This document shows, piece after piece, positions 1-7,546 of a stretch of 33,290 nucleotides of DNA; positions within the stretch are counted from its first letter, which is position 1, and each line of letters begins with the position of its first letter. The DNA is taken from positions 1 to 33,290 of the forward strand of contig JAJXTS010000011.1 of the NCBI GenBank assembly GCA_021783595.1, read 5' to 3'. Source of the DNA: Chloroflexota bacterium. Lineage in GTDB: Bacteria; Chloroflexota; Limnocylindria; Limnocylindrales; CSP1-4. Under the pieces are notes generated by a model. That model ran no database searches. It worked only from the letters and a program-made list of their open reading frames with translations, and was not told the origin of the DNA. The translations under genes and the position numbers were made by a program.

Positions 1-180
1 GACGCGCGCGGCTGGCGGCCGGGGCGCGGCGCGACCGCCAAGTCCGGGCCGGCCCACAAGATCGCGCGACACCGGCGGCACCCGCGACACCCCTGAGCCC
101 CGGGGCGTCGGGCCGTCGCCCGCGAGCGGGGGCATCGCCGCGGGCCAGCGCCGCGCGGCGACTTGCCCGATGCTGGCGGC

Positions 181-795
181 ATGCTCTCCAGTCCCGGGTC
201 CGACCAACTCATCGCGGAGATCGCGCTCGCCGTCATCGGGCTCGCGCTCGTCGCCTGGCTGCTCCCCCGCCAGCGCACGCGGGTCCGCCAGCACGGCGGC
301 CGGCCGGCGGCCCAGGCGGTGACGGCCGTCGCCGTCGTCGCCCTCGCCGTGTCGCTCCAGCCCGAGCTGTTCGACCTCAACACCGGGCTCACGCTGACGA
401 TCCTCGCCGTGTTCGTGGTCTTCCGACCGGAGGCGGTCGTGCGGCTCGTCGGCGGCCAGCGGGCAGAGTTCCGGGCCCTGGCCGCGGGCACGCGGCTGCG
501 GCAGCTCGTCGCAACCCACCCCGACCGCGCCTCGGCCGAGAGCGATCCGGCCGTCGGGGCGCAGCTCGCCGCGCTGGCGGCCAGCGAGGCGCCCGCAACC
601 GCCCGCTACGTGGCGCTGGTCCGATCCGCGGTCTTCGCCGAGCCCGACGGGGCCGGCTCGGCCGCCCGTCTCGCGGATCTCGCCGTCGAGGAGGCGCGGC
701 TCCGTCGGGCGGTCGGCCCGCGGCCGGCCTTCGAGGGCGGCCCGGCCAAGGTTGACGAGGCGCCCGTCCGCGAGCCGCCCGCCCGGGACGGATAA
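181..795 (+). CDS. small integral membrane protein, unknown function
   Basis: This gene encodes 204 residues. Three hydrophobic segments are visible (about residues 9-28, 42-58 and 66-83), followed by a soluble, Ala- and Arg-rich tail of about 120 residues that ends in a Pro-rich stretch. The last membrane segment runs into a basic helix, so the tail is probably cytoplasmic. I do not recognise the family. I chose the ATG at 181 over an in-frame TTG at 163 because a -10-like hexamer, GATGCT (169-174), sits exactly 6 nt before the ATG. That would give a leaderless transcript, and there is no Shine-Dalgarno at either site. The 180 bases upstream hold nothing else I can identify. Coding periodicity is good; function is unknown. 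Confidence 0.6.
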   Translation: MLSSPGSDQLIAEIALAVIGLALVAWLLPRQRTRVRQHGGRPAAQAVTAVAVVALAVSLQPELFDLNTGLTLTILAVFVVFRPEAVVRLVGGQRAEFRALAAGTRLRQLVATHPDRASAESDPAVGAQLAALAASEAPATARYVALVRSAVFAEPDGAGSAARLADLAVEEARLRRAVGPRPAFEGGPAKVDEAPVREPPARDG

Positions 796-872
796 CCCCC
801 CAGCCCGTCCCGGCGCCGGAGGCGGGCGGTCGGGCAGCCTGCCGCGGACGGCGCGCCGCCTGCCGCGAGGAT

Positions 873-886
873 CGAACCTTCGTTCG
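873..886. promoter_or_regulatory. LexA/SOS-box-like palindrome
   Basis: The sequence CGAAC-CTTC-GTTCG is a perfect inverted repeat. It fits the CGAAC-N4-GTTCG half-site rule of Gram-positive and actinobacterial LexA boxes. It lies about 200 bp upstream of the nrdJ promoter and no other gene start is near it. A chance match is unlikely at this base composition, but binding is inferred and the distance from a promoter is unusual. Confidence 0.4.
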
Positions 887-907
887 CCCACGGGGCTGTG
901 CGTCGCC

Positions 908-980
908 GGTGGACAAGGACGCCCGACCTGTGGACAACCGCGCGGCTCGGTGTGGATGGCGGCGGCCCGGACGTGGAGGG
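908..980 (+). promoter_or_regulatory. phased array of DnaA-box-like sites
   Basis: Four GTGGA cores lie in one orientation at 909, 930, 952 and 973, that is, 21, 22 and 21 bp apart, about two helical turns. The site at 929-937, TGTGGACAA, is the exact complement of TTGTCCACA, the DnaA box favoured in high-GC actinobacteria. The sites at 908-916 (GGTGGACAA) and 951-959 (TGTGGATGG) are one- to three-mismatch variants, and the site at 972-980 is weaker. They lie upstream of the NrdR boxes of the nucleotide reductase gene. Confidence 0.45.
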
Positions 981-1027
981 ACGCCCGCTCCGAGACGGCG
1001 GGGCGACCGGTGGCGATCAGCGGCCTA

Positions 1028-1076
1028 GCACAATATGTTGCGATCCGATTGACCCCCGCACCACTACATCTTGTGG
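1028..1076. promoter_or_regulatory. tandem NrdR boxes
   Basis: Two 16-bp sites, 1028-1043 and 1061-1076, each match 12 of 16 positions of the NrdR consensus ACACWATATATWGTGT; their cores are CAATATGTTG and CTACATCTTG. Their centres are 33 bp apart, close to three helical turns, as is usual for NrdR box pairs. They end 8 bp before the -35 hexamer. NrdR is the ATP/dATP-sensing repressor of ribonucleotide reductase genes, and the next gene is such a reductase. Confidence 0.75.
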
Positions 1077-1084
1077 TTTGGGTC

Positions 1085-1113
1085 TTGACCTCGCCCCGCC
1101 GGGCACGTAGATT
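1085..1113 (+). promoter_or_regulatory. sigma-70 promoter of nrdJ
   Basis: A -35 hexamer TTGACC (1085-1090) and a -10 hexamer TAGATT (1108-1113) are separated by exactly 17 bp. Transcription should start near 1120. The promoter sits just downstream of the NrdR boxes, consistent with repression at this site. Confidence 0.75.
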
Positions 1114-1119
1114 CGACGA

Positions 1120-1401
1120 GTCGCCCTGACGCTGGACGACCATCGAAGGGTCCGTGGGGTGGGCGGCAACCGCCGCCCGTCGGCCCGGAGAACCGTCCGG
1201 CGCAGTCGACCCGACGGACGGCCTCGCAGCTGCGCCTCACCCCCATCCGTGAGCGCGAGGTCGGCTCCCGCCAGGTGCGTCCGTGCGTGAACGCCAGCCT
1301 CCCCGGGCTCCGTACTCGGGGACGGTACGCCCGGGCGACCGTGACGAATCGTCGGCGCCAGTGGAGGGCCCGCCAGAGCGGGCGCGGAGGAGACGCAACT
1401 G
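1120..1401 (+). promoter_or_regulatory. long structured 5' leader of nrdJ
   Basis: The predicted transcript has a leader of about 280 nt with no convincing reading frame. Clear hairpins are visible: CCGTCCG (1193-1199) with CGGACGG (1215-1221); a bulged stem with arms 1302-1315 and 1325-1335; and GCCCGC-CAGA-GCGGGC (1368-1383), which ends 2 nt before the Shine-Dalgarno GGAGGAG (1386-1392). This layout could gate ribosome access. A segment at 1183-1198 vaguely resembles a B12 box, but I cannot fit a complete cobalamin riboswitch. Confidence 0.4.
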
Positions 1402-4400
1402 ATGGCCCAGGCACGCGAGGTTGTCCCGGTGATGGACGCGAAGGTCGGCACGAGGAAGTCGAAGGCTGGCTCGGCCGCGGCCGAGAGCCGCACCGGGCTC
1501 GGGGGGCCCTACGGCGCCAGCTTCACGGGCGAGGGCACGCGCGGCCTCACGCTCGAGCGCCGCTGGACGCGGCCGGGCGTCCACCCGTATGACGAGATCA
1601 CCTGGGAGTACCGGACAGCGGGCATCAGCTCCGAGACCGGCAAGACCGTGTTCGAGCAGAAGGACGTGGAGGTCCCCGCCTTCTGGAGCCAGCTCGCCAC
1701 CAACGTCGTGGTCAGCAAGTACTTCCGCGGCCACGTGGGCACGCCGGAGCGCGAGCACAGCGTCAAGCAGCTGATCGACCGCGTCGTCCAGACCATCGCC
1801 GCGTGGGCGGAGACCAACCGCTACTTCGCCACGGACGAGGACCTGGCTGCGTTCCAGGCCGAGCTGACCCACCTGCTCGTCCACCAGAAGATGAGCTTCA
1901 ACTCGCCCGTCTGGTTCAACGTCGGGATCGAGCCCAAGCCGCAGTGCTCGGCCTGCTTCATCAACTCGGTCCAGGACAACATGAGCAGCATCATGGACCT
2001 CGCCAAGACCGAGGCCATGCTGTTCAAGTACGGCTCGGGCGCGGGCGTGAACCTGTCGCCCATCCGCTCGTCCAAGGCCAGGATGTCCGGCGGCGGCATC
2101 GCGTCGGGCCCGGTCAGCTTCATGCGCGGCTACGACGCGTTCGCGGGCGTCATCAAGTCGGGCGGCAAGACCCGCCGCGCGGCCAAGATGGTCATCCTCA
2201 ACGTGGACCATCCGGACGTCATGGACTTCATCGAGTCCAAGGCCAGCGAGGAGCGGAAGGCCTGGGCCCTGATCGAGCAGGGCTACGACCCGTCCTTCAC
2301 CGGCGAGGCGTACGGCTCGGTGTTCTTCCAGAACGCCAACCACAGCGTCCGCGTCACGGACGACTTCATGCGCGCGGTCGAGCGCGACGCGGAGTGGCAG
2401 ACCCACGAGGTCACCGACGGGCAGCCCGCCGGCACCTACAAGGCGCGGGACATCTTCCGCAAGATGGCCGAGGCGGCCCACCTGTGTGGCGACCCGGGCA
2501 TCCAGTACGACACCACCATCAACGACTGGAACCCGGTGGCCGCCAGCGCGCGGCAGAACGCCACCAACCCCTGCTCCGAGTTCAGCTTCATCGACGACAC
2601 CAGCTGCAACCTCGCCAGCCTCAACCTGATGAGGTTCGTCCGCGAGGACGGCGAGTTCGACGTGGACGCCTTCCGCTTCGCGGTGAAGGTCACGATCACC
2701 GCCCAGGAGATCCTGGTCGACAACGCCAGCTACCCGACCCAGAAGATCGAGGCGAACAGCCACCGCTTCCGGCCGCTGGGCCTGGGCTACGCCAACCTCG
2801 GCGCGCTGCTCATGAACCGCGGCCTCGGCTATGACTCGGACCGGGGCCGGGACTACGCCGCCGCCGTGACGGCGATCATGCACGGCGAGGCCTATCGCCA
2901 GAGCGCCGTCATCGCCCGGGACCACGGCGGCGCCTTCGTCGAGTTCGACCCCAACCGCGAGCCGTTCCTGCGCGTCGTGGACATGCACCGCGACGCCGCG
3001 CGCCGGCTGCCCGAGGACACGATCCCGGCAGACATGGTCGGGGCCGCCCGCTCGGCCATCGACGAGGCGCTCGAGCTGGGCCGGCAGCACGGCTACCGCA
3101 ACGCCCAGGTGACGCTCCTCGCGCCCACCGGGACCATCGCCTTCATGATGGACTGCGACACCACCGGGATCGAGCCCGACATCGCGCTCATCAAGTACAA
3201 GAAGCTCGTCGGCGAGGGCTACCTCAAGATCGTCAACCAGACGGTCCCGCACGCCCTGCGCACGCTCGGCTACACGCCGGAGCAGGTGGAGGAGATCCTC
3301 GCCTACATCAACGAGCGCGAGACCATCGAGGGCGCGCCGGGCCTCAGGAGCGAGCACCTGCCGGTCTTCGACTGCGCGTTCAAGCCGGTCAACGGCGAGC
3401 GGTCCATCCACTACATGGGCCACGTCCGGATGATGGGGGCGGTCCAGCCGTTCCTGTCCGGCGCCATCTCCAAGACGGTCAACATGCCCGAGGCCGCCAC
3501 GGCCGAGGAGATCGGGGCCGTCTACCTGGAGGGCTGGAAGCGGGGCCTCAAGGCAATCGCGGTCTACCGCGACGGCTCCAAGCGCAGCCAGCCGCTGTCC
3601 ACCGGCAAGAAGAAGGACGAGACGCCCGAGGGCTCGGTCGAGGACAGGGCCACCATCGAGAGCCTGCGCAAGCAGCTCGCGGCGGCCCAGGTCGAGGCCA
3701 CGCGGCCGCACCGCCGCCGCCTGCCAGCCGAGCGCAACGCGATGACCCACAAGTTCGAGATCGCCGGGCACGAGGGCTACATCACGGTGGGCCTCTACCC
3801 GGACGGCCAGCCGGGCGAGATCTTCCTCAAGATGGCCAAGGAGGGCTCGACGATCTCGGGCCTGATGGACACGCTGGCCACCTCGGTGAGCCTGGCGCTC
3901 CAGTACGGCGTGCCGCTCAAGGACGTGGTGAACAAGTTCGCCCACGTCCGGTTCGAGCCGAGCGGGTTCACCGGCAACCCCGAGATCCCCATCGCCAAGT
4001 CGCTGGTGGACTACATCTTCCGGTGGCTCGGCAGCCGGTTCCTGCCCGAGGAGGACCGGGCCACGCTCGGCCTGATCGACCGCTCGCAGGTCGTGGCCGA
4101 GGCGCCCGCCCCGTTCGCCGCCAACGCGCTCAAGCCGAGGGCCGACGAGGGTGTGACCGCCCAGTCCGAGGCGCTGGCCTCGCCGCAGGCAGCCCCGGCC
4201 CCAGGCGACGCCGCCAAGGGGCCGGCCGCGACGGCAGCGACCGCCGCGCCGACCGCGAAGCCCGCGTCGGTCCCGGCGGCCAAGGGGGCCCCGGGGGCCA
4301 GCGGCCCGTCGGCCAACGGCGCCGGCAAGAGCCTGTCCGCCATCGCGTCCTCGCTCGGCGGCTCGCTCTCGGGCACGGCCAAGGTGGCCTTCGCCGCCCA

Positions 4401-4500
4401 GGCCGACGCCCCGAGCTGCGCCGAGTGCGGCTCGATCATGGTTCGCAACGGCTCCTGCTACAAGTGCCTCAACTGCGGGTCCACCTCGGGCTGCAGCTGA
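1402..4500 (+). CDS. nrdJ: vitamin B12-dependent (class II) ribonucleoside-diphosphate reductase
   Basis: Reduces ribonucleotides to deoxyribonucleotides with an adenosylcobalamin-derived radical; oxygen-independent. The protein has 1032 residues. The NPCSE motif (389-393) carries the putative thiyl cysteine C391. C402 (in SCNLASLNL) and C185 (in CSACF) are the likely redox pair. The APTGTI loop lies near residue 573. A C-terminal TSCPD-type domain starts near 783, followed by an Ala/Pro/Gly-rich linker (about 915-1000) and a zinc-ribbon-like tail with cysteines 1006, 1009, 1019, 1022, 1025 and 1031, expected to re-reduce the active site. No ATP cone is evident at the N terminus. The ATG follows GGAGGAG by 9 nt. 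It is transcribed alone, with a strong hairpin 25 nt after the stop. NrdR boxes, and possibly DnaA and LexA sites, lie upstream. No other ribonucleotide reductase is in the window. Confidence 0.95.
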   Translation: MAQAREVVPVMDAKVGTRKSKAGSAAAESRTGLGGPYGASFTGEGTRGLTLERRWTRPGVHPYDEITWEYRTAGISSETGKTVFEQKDVEVPAFWSQLATNVVVSKYFRGHVGTPEREHSVKQLIDRVVQTIAAWAETNRYFATDEDLAAFQAELTHLLVHQKMSFNSPVWFNVGIEPKPQCSACFINSVQDNMSSIMDLAKTEAMLFKYGSGAGVNLSPIRSSKARMSGGGIASGPVSFMRGYDAFAGVIKSGGKTRRAAKMVILNVDHPDVMDFIESKASEERKAWALIEQGYDPSFTGEAYGSVFFQNANHSVRVTDDFMRAVERDAEWQTHEVTDGQPAGTYKARDIFRKMAEAAHLCGDPGIQYDTTINDWNPVAASARQNATNPCSEFSFIDDTSCNLASLNLMRFVREDGEFDVDAFRFAVKVTITAQEILVDNASYPTQKIEANSHRFRPLGLGYANLGALLMNRGLGYDSDRGRDYAAAVTAIMHGEAYRQSAVIARDHGGAFVEFDPNREPFLRVVDMHRDAARRLPEDTIPADMVGAARSAIDEALELGRQHGYRNAQVTLLAPTGTIAFMMDCDTTGIEPDIALIKYKKLVGEGYLKIVNQTVPHALRTLGYTPEQVEEILAYINERETIEGAPGLRSEHLPVFDCAFKPVNGERSIHYMGHVRMMGAVQPFLSGAISKTVNMPEAATAEEIGAVYLEGWKRGLKAIAVYRDGSKRSQPLSTGKKKDETPEGSVEDRATIESLRKQLAAAQVEATRPHRRRLPAERNAMTHKFEIAGHEGYITVGLYPDGQPGEIFLKMAKEGSTISGLMDTLATSVSLALQYGVPLKDVVNKFAHVRFEPSGFTGNPEIPIAKSLVDYIFRWLGSRFLPEEDRATLGLIDRSQVVAEAPAPFAANALKPRADEGVTAQSEALASPQAAPAPGDAAKGPAATAATAAPTAKPASVPAAKGAPGASGPSANGAGKSLSAIASSLGGSLSGTAKVAFAAQADAPSCAECGSIMVRNGSCYKCLNCGSTSGCS

Positions 4501-4525
4501 TCGGCAGACCACGTCCTGCGGCAGA

Positions 4526-4551
4526 GGGGCCCCGGCCGGTGCCGGGGCCCC
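4526..4551 (+). terminator. intrinsic terminator of nrdJ
   Basis: A perfect 11-bp stem, GGGGCCCCGGC (4526-4536) with GCCGGGGCCCC (4541-4551), closes a CGGT tetraloop and is followed by TTCGT. The U tract is short, as is usual at this GC content. Confidence 0.75.
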
Positions 4552-4561
4552 TTCGTGCTCG

Positions 4562-4587
4562 GTCGCCAGCGCCGCGCCGCTGGCGAC
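4562..4587. other. second perfect hairpin after nrdJ
   Basis: GTCGCCAGCG (4562-4571) pairs perfectly with CGCTGGCGAC (4578-4587) around a 6-nt loop, 10 nt after the terminator stem. It may be a backup terminator or a 3'-end stabiliser. No T tract follows. Confidence 0.4.
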
Positions 4588-4673
4588 ACGTCCGGTCGCG
4601 ACACGGGCGACGCCCCCGAGGGGGCCCGAAGCGCGTAGAGTCCGCCCGACAGCGGCAGAGCACGGGGGCCAAC

Positions 4674-5147
4674 GTGGCGAGGCAGGACTGGGCCGAGATC
4701 TCGGACGAGAAGGCGGCGCGCCGTCTCGGCGAGCGGCTGGGGGTCGTGTTCGACGCCCCGGCCGTGGCGACCCGGGGCGGGGATGAGGGTGCGTTCGCGC
4801 TGGCCGGCGAGGAAGCCTGGGTGGCGCTCCTGCTGGAGCGCAAGCACGGCCACCCCGTGGAGAACGTGCTGCAGTTCTGGCCCTGGCTGGAGCGGAACCG
4901 ACGCCGCCTGGTCCTCGTCCACGCCATCGCACCCGACGCCCGCCGGCGGACCGGCTCGCGGGCTGACCTCACCGTCTGGCTGGGCGCGATGATGGAGCGG
5001 GTGCTCCGCGGGCGGTTCGCCTACTGCCGCGTGGATCTGGGCTCGGCGACCGAGGGCCCGCAGCTGGATGCCGCGCGCGCCGCGATCGAGGCGCTGCGCC
5101 AGCCGCTCGAGGGCCGGGGCCTGCTGGGCAACAACCCGGGCACCTAG
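4674..5147 (+). CDS. conserved-looking soluble protein, unknown function
   Basis: This encodes 157 residues from a GTG at 4674; I see no better ATG in frame. The protein is soluble and mixed alpha/beta in character, with no signal peptide or membrane segment. A stretch around residues 60-75 reads LERKHGH...ENVLQFWPWLE, followed by a hydrophobic strand (LVLVHAIAP). An E-x-K pair beside strands faintly recalls PD-(D/E)xK nuclease folds, but I would not assign that function. A TAGAGT hexamer at 4635-4640 could be its -10. It stands alone between the nrdJ terminator and the CFA-like gene, so context gives no clue. Confidence 0.6.
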   Translation: MARQDWAEISDEKAARRLGERLGVVFDAPAVATRGGDEGAFALAGEEAWVALLLERKHGHPVENVLQFWPWLERNRRRLVLVHAIAPDARRRTGSRADLTVWLGAMMERVLRGRFAYCRVDLGSATEGPQLDAARAAIEALRQPLEGRGLLGNNPGT

Positions 5148-5249
5148 CGGGACGCGGCCGGGGCCGCAGGACGGGCCGCGGCCGGAGGACGGGCCGCTGC
5201 CGCCGGCGCACAGTCATCGCCATCGGAGGTGACTCGATGACGGTCGAGA

Positions 5250-6368
5250 TTGGCTCCGGTATTGCGCCGCGCCCACGTCCGGGTGTCCAGCGCGGCGGTC
5301 CTGGCCCGGCTGCTGCCTCCGACCGAGAACGCGTTCGCGGATTCGTTCCTGCGCGGCGACATCGACATCGGCGGGGACATCGCGGTGGCGATCGGGGCTG
5401 CCCGCGACGTGGACCTGCGACGGCTGTCGGGGACGGACCTGCGACGGCTGGCGCGCTGGGCCCTGGAGCTGCGCCGGACCCGGGCCGGGATGCCGACGGC
5501 ACCGCTCGCCCGCCCGGCGGCCCGCCTGACCGGACGGCGGCACTCCCGCGCCAGGGACATGGAGGCGCTCCGCTTCCACTACGACGTCGGCGAGTCGTTC
5601 TACCGGCTGTGGCTTGACCGGCGCCTGACGTACTCGTGCGCCTACTTCGAGCGCGACGACGACCCGACACGCGATCTCGATGCCGCGCAGGAGGCGAAGC
5701 TCGACCTCGTCTGCCGCAAGCTCGACCTGCGGCCCGGGCAGCGTCTCCTCGACATCGGCTGCGGATGGCGCTCGCTGGTGCTCCACGCCGCCGAGCGCTT
5801 CAAGGTGGATGCCCTCGGCGTGACGCTGTCGGGGCGCCGGGCCGTGGAGGCGAACCGCCGGGCCGCGCTGATGGGCCTCGACCATCGGGTGCATGCCGAG
5901 GTCCGGGACTACCGGGACCTCGCGCCGCTCGGCCCGTTCGACGCCGTGGCGTCGGTCGGCATGTTCGAGCACGTGGGCGCGGCGATGCTGCCGGCCTACT
6001 TCGAGGCGGCGTACCGCGCGCTCCGGCCGGGCGGCCGGTTCCTCAACCACGGCATCACCACCGCAGAGCGGGGCCGCGCCGCGAACCCTCTCCCCGGAGG
6101 CTGGCGGGGCGGCCTCCGGCGCACCACGTTCACCGAGCAGTACGTCTTCCCGGACGGCGAGCTCGTCCCGGTCGAGCGGGCGGTCGCGGCGGCTCGGGAC
6201 GCGGCGGTGGCGGCCGCCGGCGAGGAGGTCGCGCGCACGTGGCGCCTGTACATGGCGGGGGCGCGCGTCGGGTTCGAGCGGGGCGAGATCGATGTGGCAC
6301 AGCTGCTGCTGGCCCGTCCGCTCGGCGACCGCGCGACCGCGCCCAGACCCCTGCGGCCGTGGTGGTGA
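5250..6368 (+). CDS. cyclopropane-fatty-acid-synthase-like SAM methyltransferase, C-terminal deletion
   Basis: Homologue of CFA synthases, which methylate double bonds of membrane lipids using SAM. Visible parts: an N-terminal lipid-handling region (1-100), HYDVGESFYRLWLD (110-123), the cysteine C130 in TYSCAYF, the SAM loop LLDIGCGW (166-173), E240 in SVGMFEHVG, and H267/I269 in NHGI. These correspond to the bicarbonate-site residues of E. coli Cfa. The family normally has about 30 residues with a REHYxxTLxxW motif, carrying the last site residue Tyr317, between the VFPDGEL segment and the final WRLYMAG. Here VERAVAAA (308-315) runs directly into RDAAVAAAGEE, so that segment and its Tyr are missing. 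The start is doubtful: the best Shine-Dalgarno, GGAGGT (5225-5230), serves an ATG at 5237 in another frame, while this frame opens only after a stop at 5238, with TTG at 5250. The gene may be frameshifted, decaying, or altered in activity. Confidence 0.75.
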   Translation: MAPVLRRAHVRVSSAAVLARLLPPTENAFADSFLRGDIDIGGDIAVAIGAARDVDLRRLSGTDLRRLARWALELRRTRAGMPTAPLARPAARLTGRRHSRARDMEALRFHYDVGESFYRLWLDRRLTYSCAYFERDDDPTRDLDAAQEAKLDLVCRKLDLRPGQRLLDIGCGWRSLVLHAAERFKVDALGVTLSGRRAVEANRRAALMGLDHRVHAEVRDYRDLAPLGPFDAVASVGMFEHVGAAMLPAYFEAAYRALRPGGRFLNHGITTAERGRAANPLPGGWRGGLRRTTFTEQYVFPDGELVPVERAVAAARDAAVAAAGEEVARTWRLYMAGARVGFERGEIDVAQLLLARPLGDRATAPRPLRPWW

Positions 6369-6486
6369 CGGAGGTCGCCGAGGGTCGCCGGAATGGCGGG
6401 TTGGGCACGTCCGGTCGTGGCCATTGGACCGTTGTCGGCGGGGGCGGGCGGGAGGATGCTCGCGGCACTTCGCACGGAGGTGCCAC

Positions 6487-6687
6487 ATGGACGCGAGAGT
6501 CGGAGACCGCATCGTCGTCGAGTCGGAGCGGGTGGGACAGCCCGACCGGGTCGGTGAGATCCTCGAGGTGACCGACACGCCCTTCGGCCGCAGCTTCAGC
6601 GTCCGGTGGGAGGACGGCCACGTGTCCGAGATCCGCCCCGCCGCCGGCAGCGCGCGGGTCGTCCACGCCGTGCCGCAGCCCGGCTGA
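6487..6687 (+). CDS. DUF1918 family small protein
   Basis: A 66-residue protein starting MDARVGDRIVVES, with the typical DUF1918 pattern of a small beta-barrel: GDRIVVES..., a GEILEV turn, then FSVRWEDGHVSEIRPAAG. The family is common in actinobacteria and relatives; its role is not established, though the fold resembles small SH3-like barrels. The ATG at 6487 is supported by GGAGG (6476-6480) 6 nt upstream. It lies 118 bp after the CFA-like gene in the same direction and converges with the methyltransferase on the other strand. Confidence 0.85.
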   Translation: MDARVGDRIVVESERVGQPDRVGEILEVTDTPFGRSFSVRWEDGHVSEIRPAAGSARVVHAVPQPG

Positions 6688-6737
6688 CCGGCTGATCCGC
6701 CCGGCGGACCGACCGCTGACCGCCGCTCGCCCGGGGG

Positions 6738-7412
6738 TCAGGCCCGCAGGTCCGCCCGCCAGATGACCGTGAGCGGGCCGATCCCCCGCATCCGGGTGCG
6801 CCCGTGCGCGACGAACGAGGCCTCGGCCGCGCGGAGCCCGGCGTGCCCCGTCTCGACGTGGGCCCAGCGCTCCGGCAGGTCGTAGACCAGCGCCCGGGCG
6901 CCCGGCCTCAGCACCCGGCGGATCTCCGCGAAGCCGCGCTCGGCGTCCGGCCAGTGGTGTGCCGACAGCGAGCTCACGACGAGGTCGAACGTCGCGTCCC
7001 CGAAGGGCATCGCCGCCACGTCGCCCTCGACGAGCGTCGCCCGGTCTCGGCTGCGGGCCCGCTCGAGGCGTCGGCCCGTCGCGCTGAGCATCGCTGGGTC
7101 AACGTCGAGGCCGGTCCACGTGCCGTCGGGCAGACGGTCGAGCAGCCGCTCGGCGAGGTGCCCGGGCCCCGGTCCCACCTCGAGCACGGCCGGGGTGGCG
7201 ATGCCGGCCATGGCGTCTGCGCAGTCGGCCGCGATGTCGCGGTAGTAGCCGCCGAGCGCCAGGTCCGCCGCCGCCTCGTACACGCCAACCCCGGGCGCCG
7301 ACGACGTCCGGATCGACTGCGCCGCGCGGCGGACGACCGGCTGCGCCAGCCAGGCGGCGACCGCGCCCAGCCCGGCCACCACGACCACGCGACGCCTACC
7401 CATGGACGCCAT
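6738..7412 (-). CDS. membrane-anchored class I SAM-dependent methyltransferase
   Basis: A protein of 224 residues from ATG 7412, or 221 from ATG 7403. An N-terminal hydrophobic stretch (about residues 8-24, VVVVAGLGAVAAWLAQP) suggests a single membrane anchor. The rest is a Methyltransf_11-type domain: motif I VLEVGPGPGH, an acidic strand end GLDVDP that would bind the SAM ribose, GDVAAMPFGDATFDLVVSS (motifs II/III), and EIRRVLRPGARALVYD. The substrate is unknown; close relatives act on quinones, lipids or small metabolites. The gene is monocistronic and its start faces the SPFH gene. No clear Shine-Dalgarno is seen. Confidence 0.8.
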   Translation of the reverse strand: MASMGRRRVVVVAGLGAVAAWLAQPVVRRAAQSIRTSSAPGVGVYEAAADLALGGYYRDIAADCADAMAGIATPAVLEVGPGPGHLAERLLDRLPDGTWTGLDVDPAMLSATGRRLERARSRDRATLVEGDVAAMPFGDATFDLVVSSLSAHHWPDAERGFAEIRRVLRPGARALVYDLPERWAHVETGHAGLRAAEASFVAHGRTRMRGIGPLTVIWRADLRA

Positions 7413-7546
7413 GATGCGCGTTCTCGCTCCGCCTCGCCCCGGGGCCGGGCCGGCAGGTGGCGCCGGGGCGCCCCGTGGCCCCCAGGCCGTGACCGGCGCC
7501 CCGCGCCCGGGGCCAGGCAGCCCGAGGCCCGCGCCCAGCGGGCTTG

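Noticed and set aside
866-886. T-arm-like sequence of a tRNA on the minus strand (GGTTCGATCC)
   Set aside because: The bases flanking the loop do not form a 5-bp stem and no acceptor, D or anticodon arms can be found; the palindromic reading as a LexA-like box fits better.
908-980. Chromosomal replication origin
   Set aside because: Only three or four DnaA-like boxes, no AT-rich unwinding region, and no dnaA, dnaN, parA or gidA nearby.
1120-1401. Cobalamin riboswitch upstream of nrdJ
   Set aside because: Only a loose B12-box resemblance at 1183-1198 is present, with too little sequence before it for the conserved core; kept only as a structured leader.
1237-4932. Very long open frame on the minus strand opposite nrdJ
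   Set aside because: Its product is a low-complexity Arg/Gly/Val/Asp string without motifs and lies antisense to an unmistakable gene; a GC-driven shadow frame.
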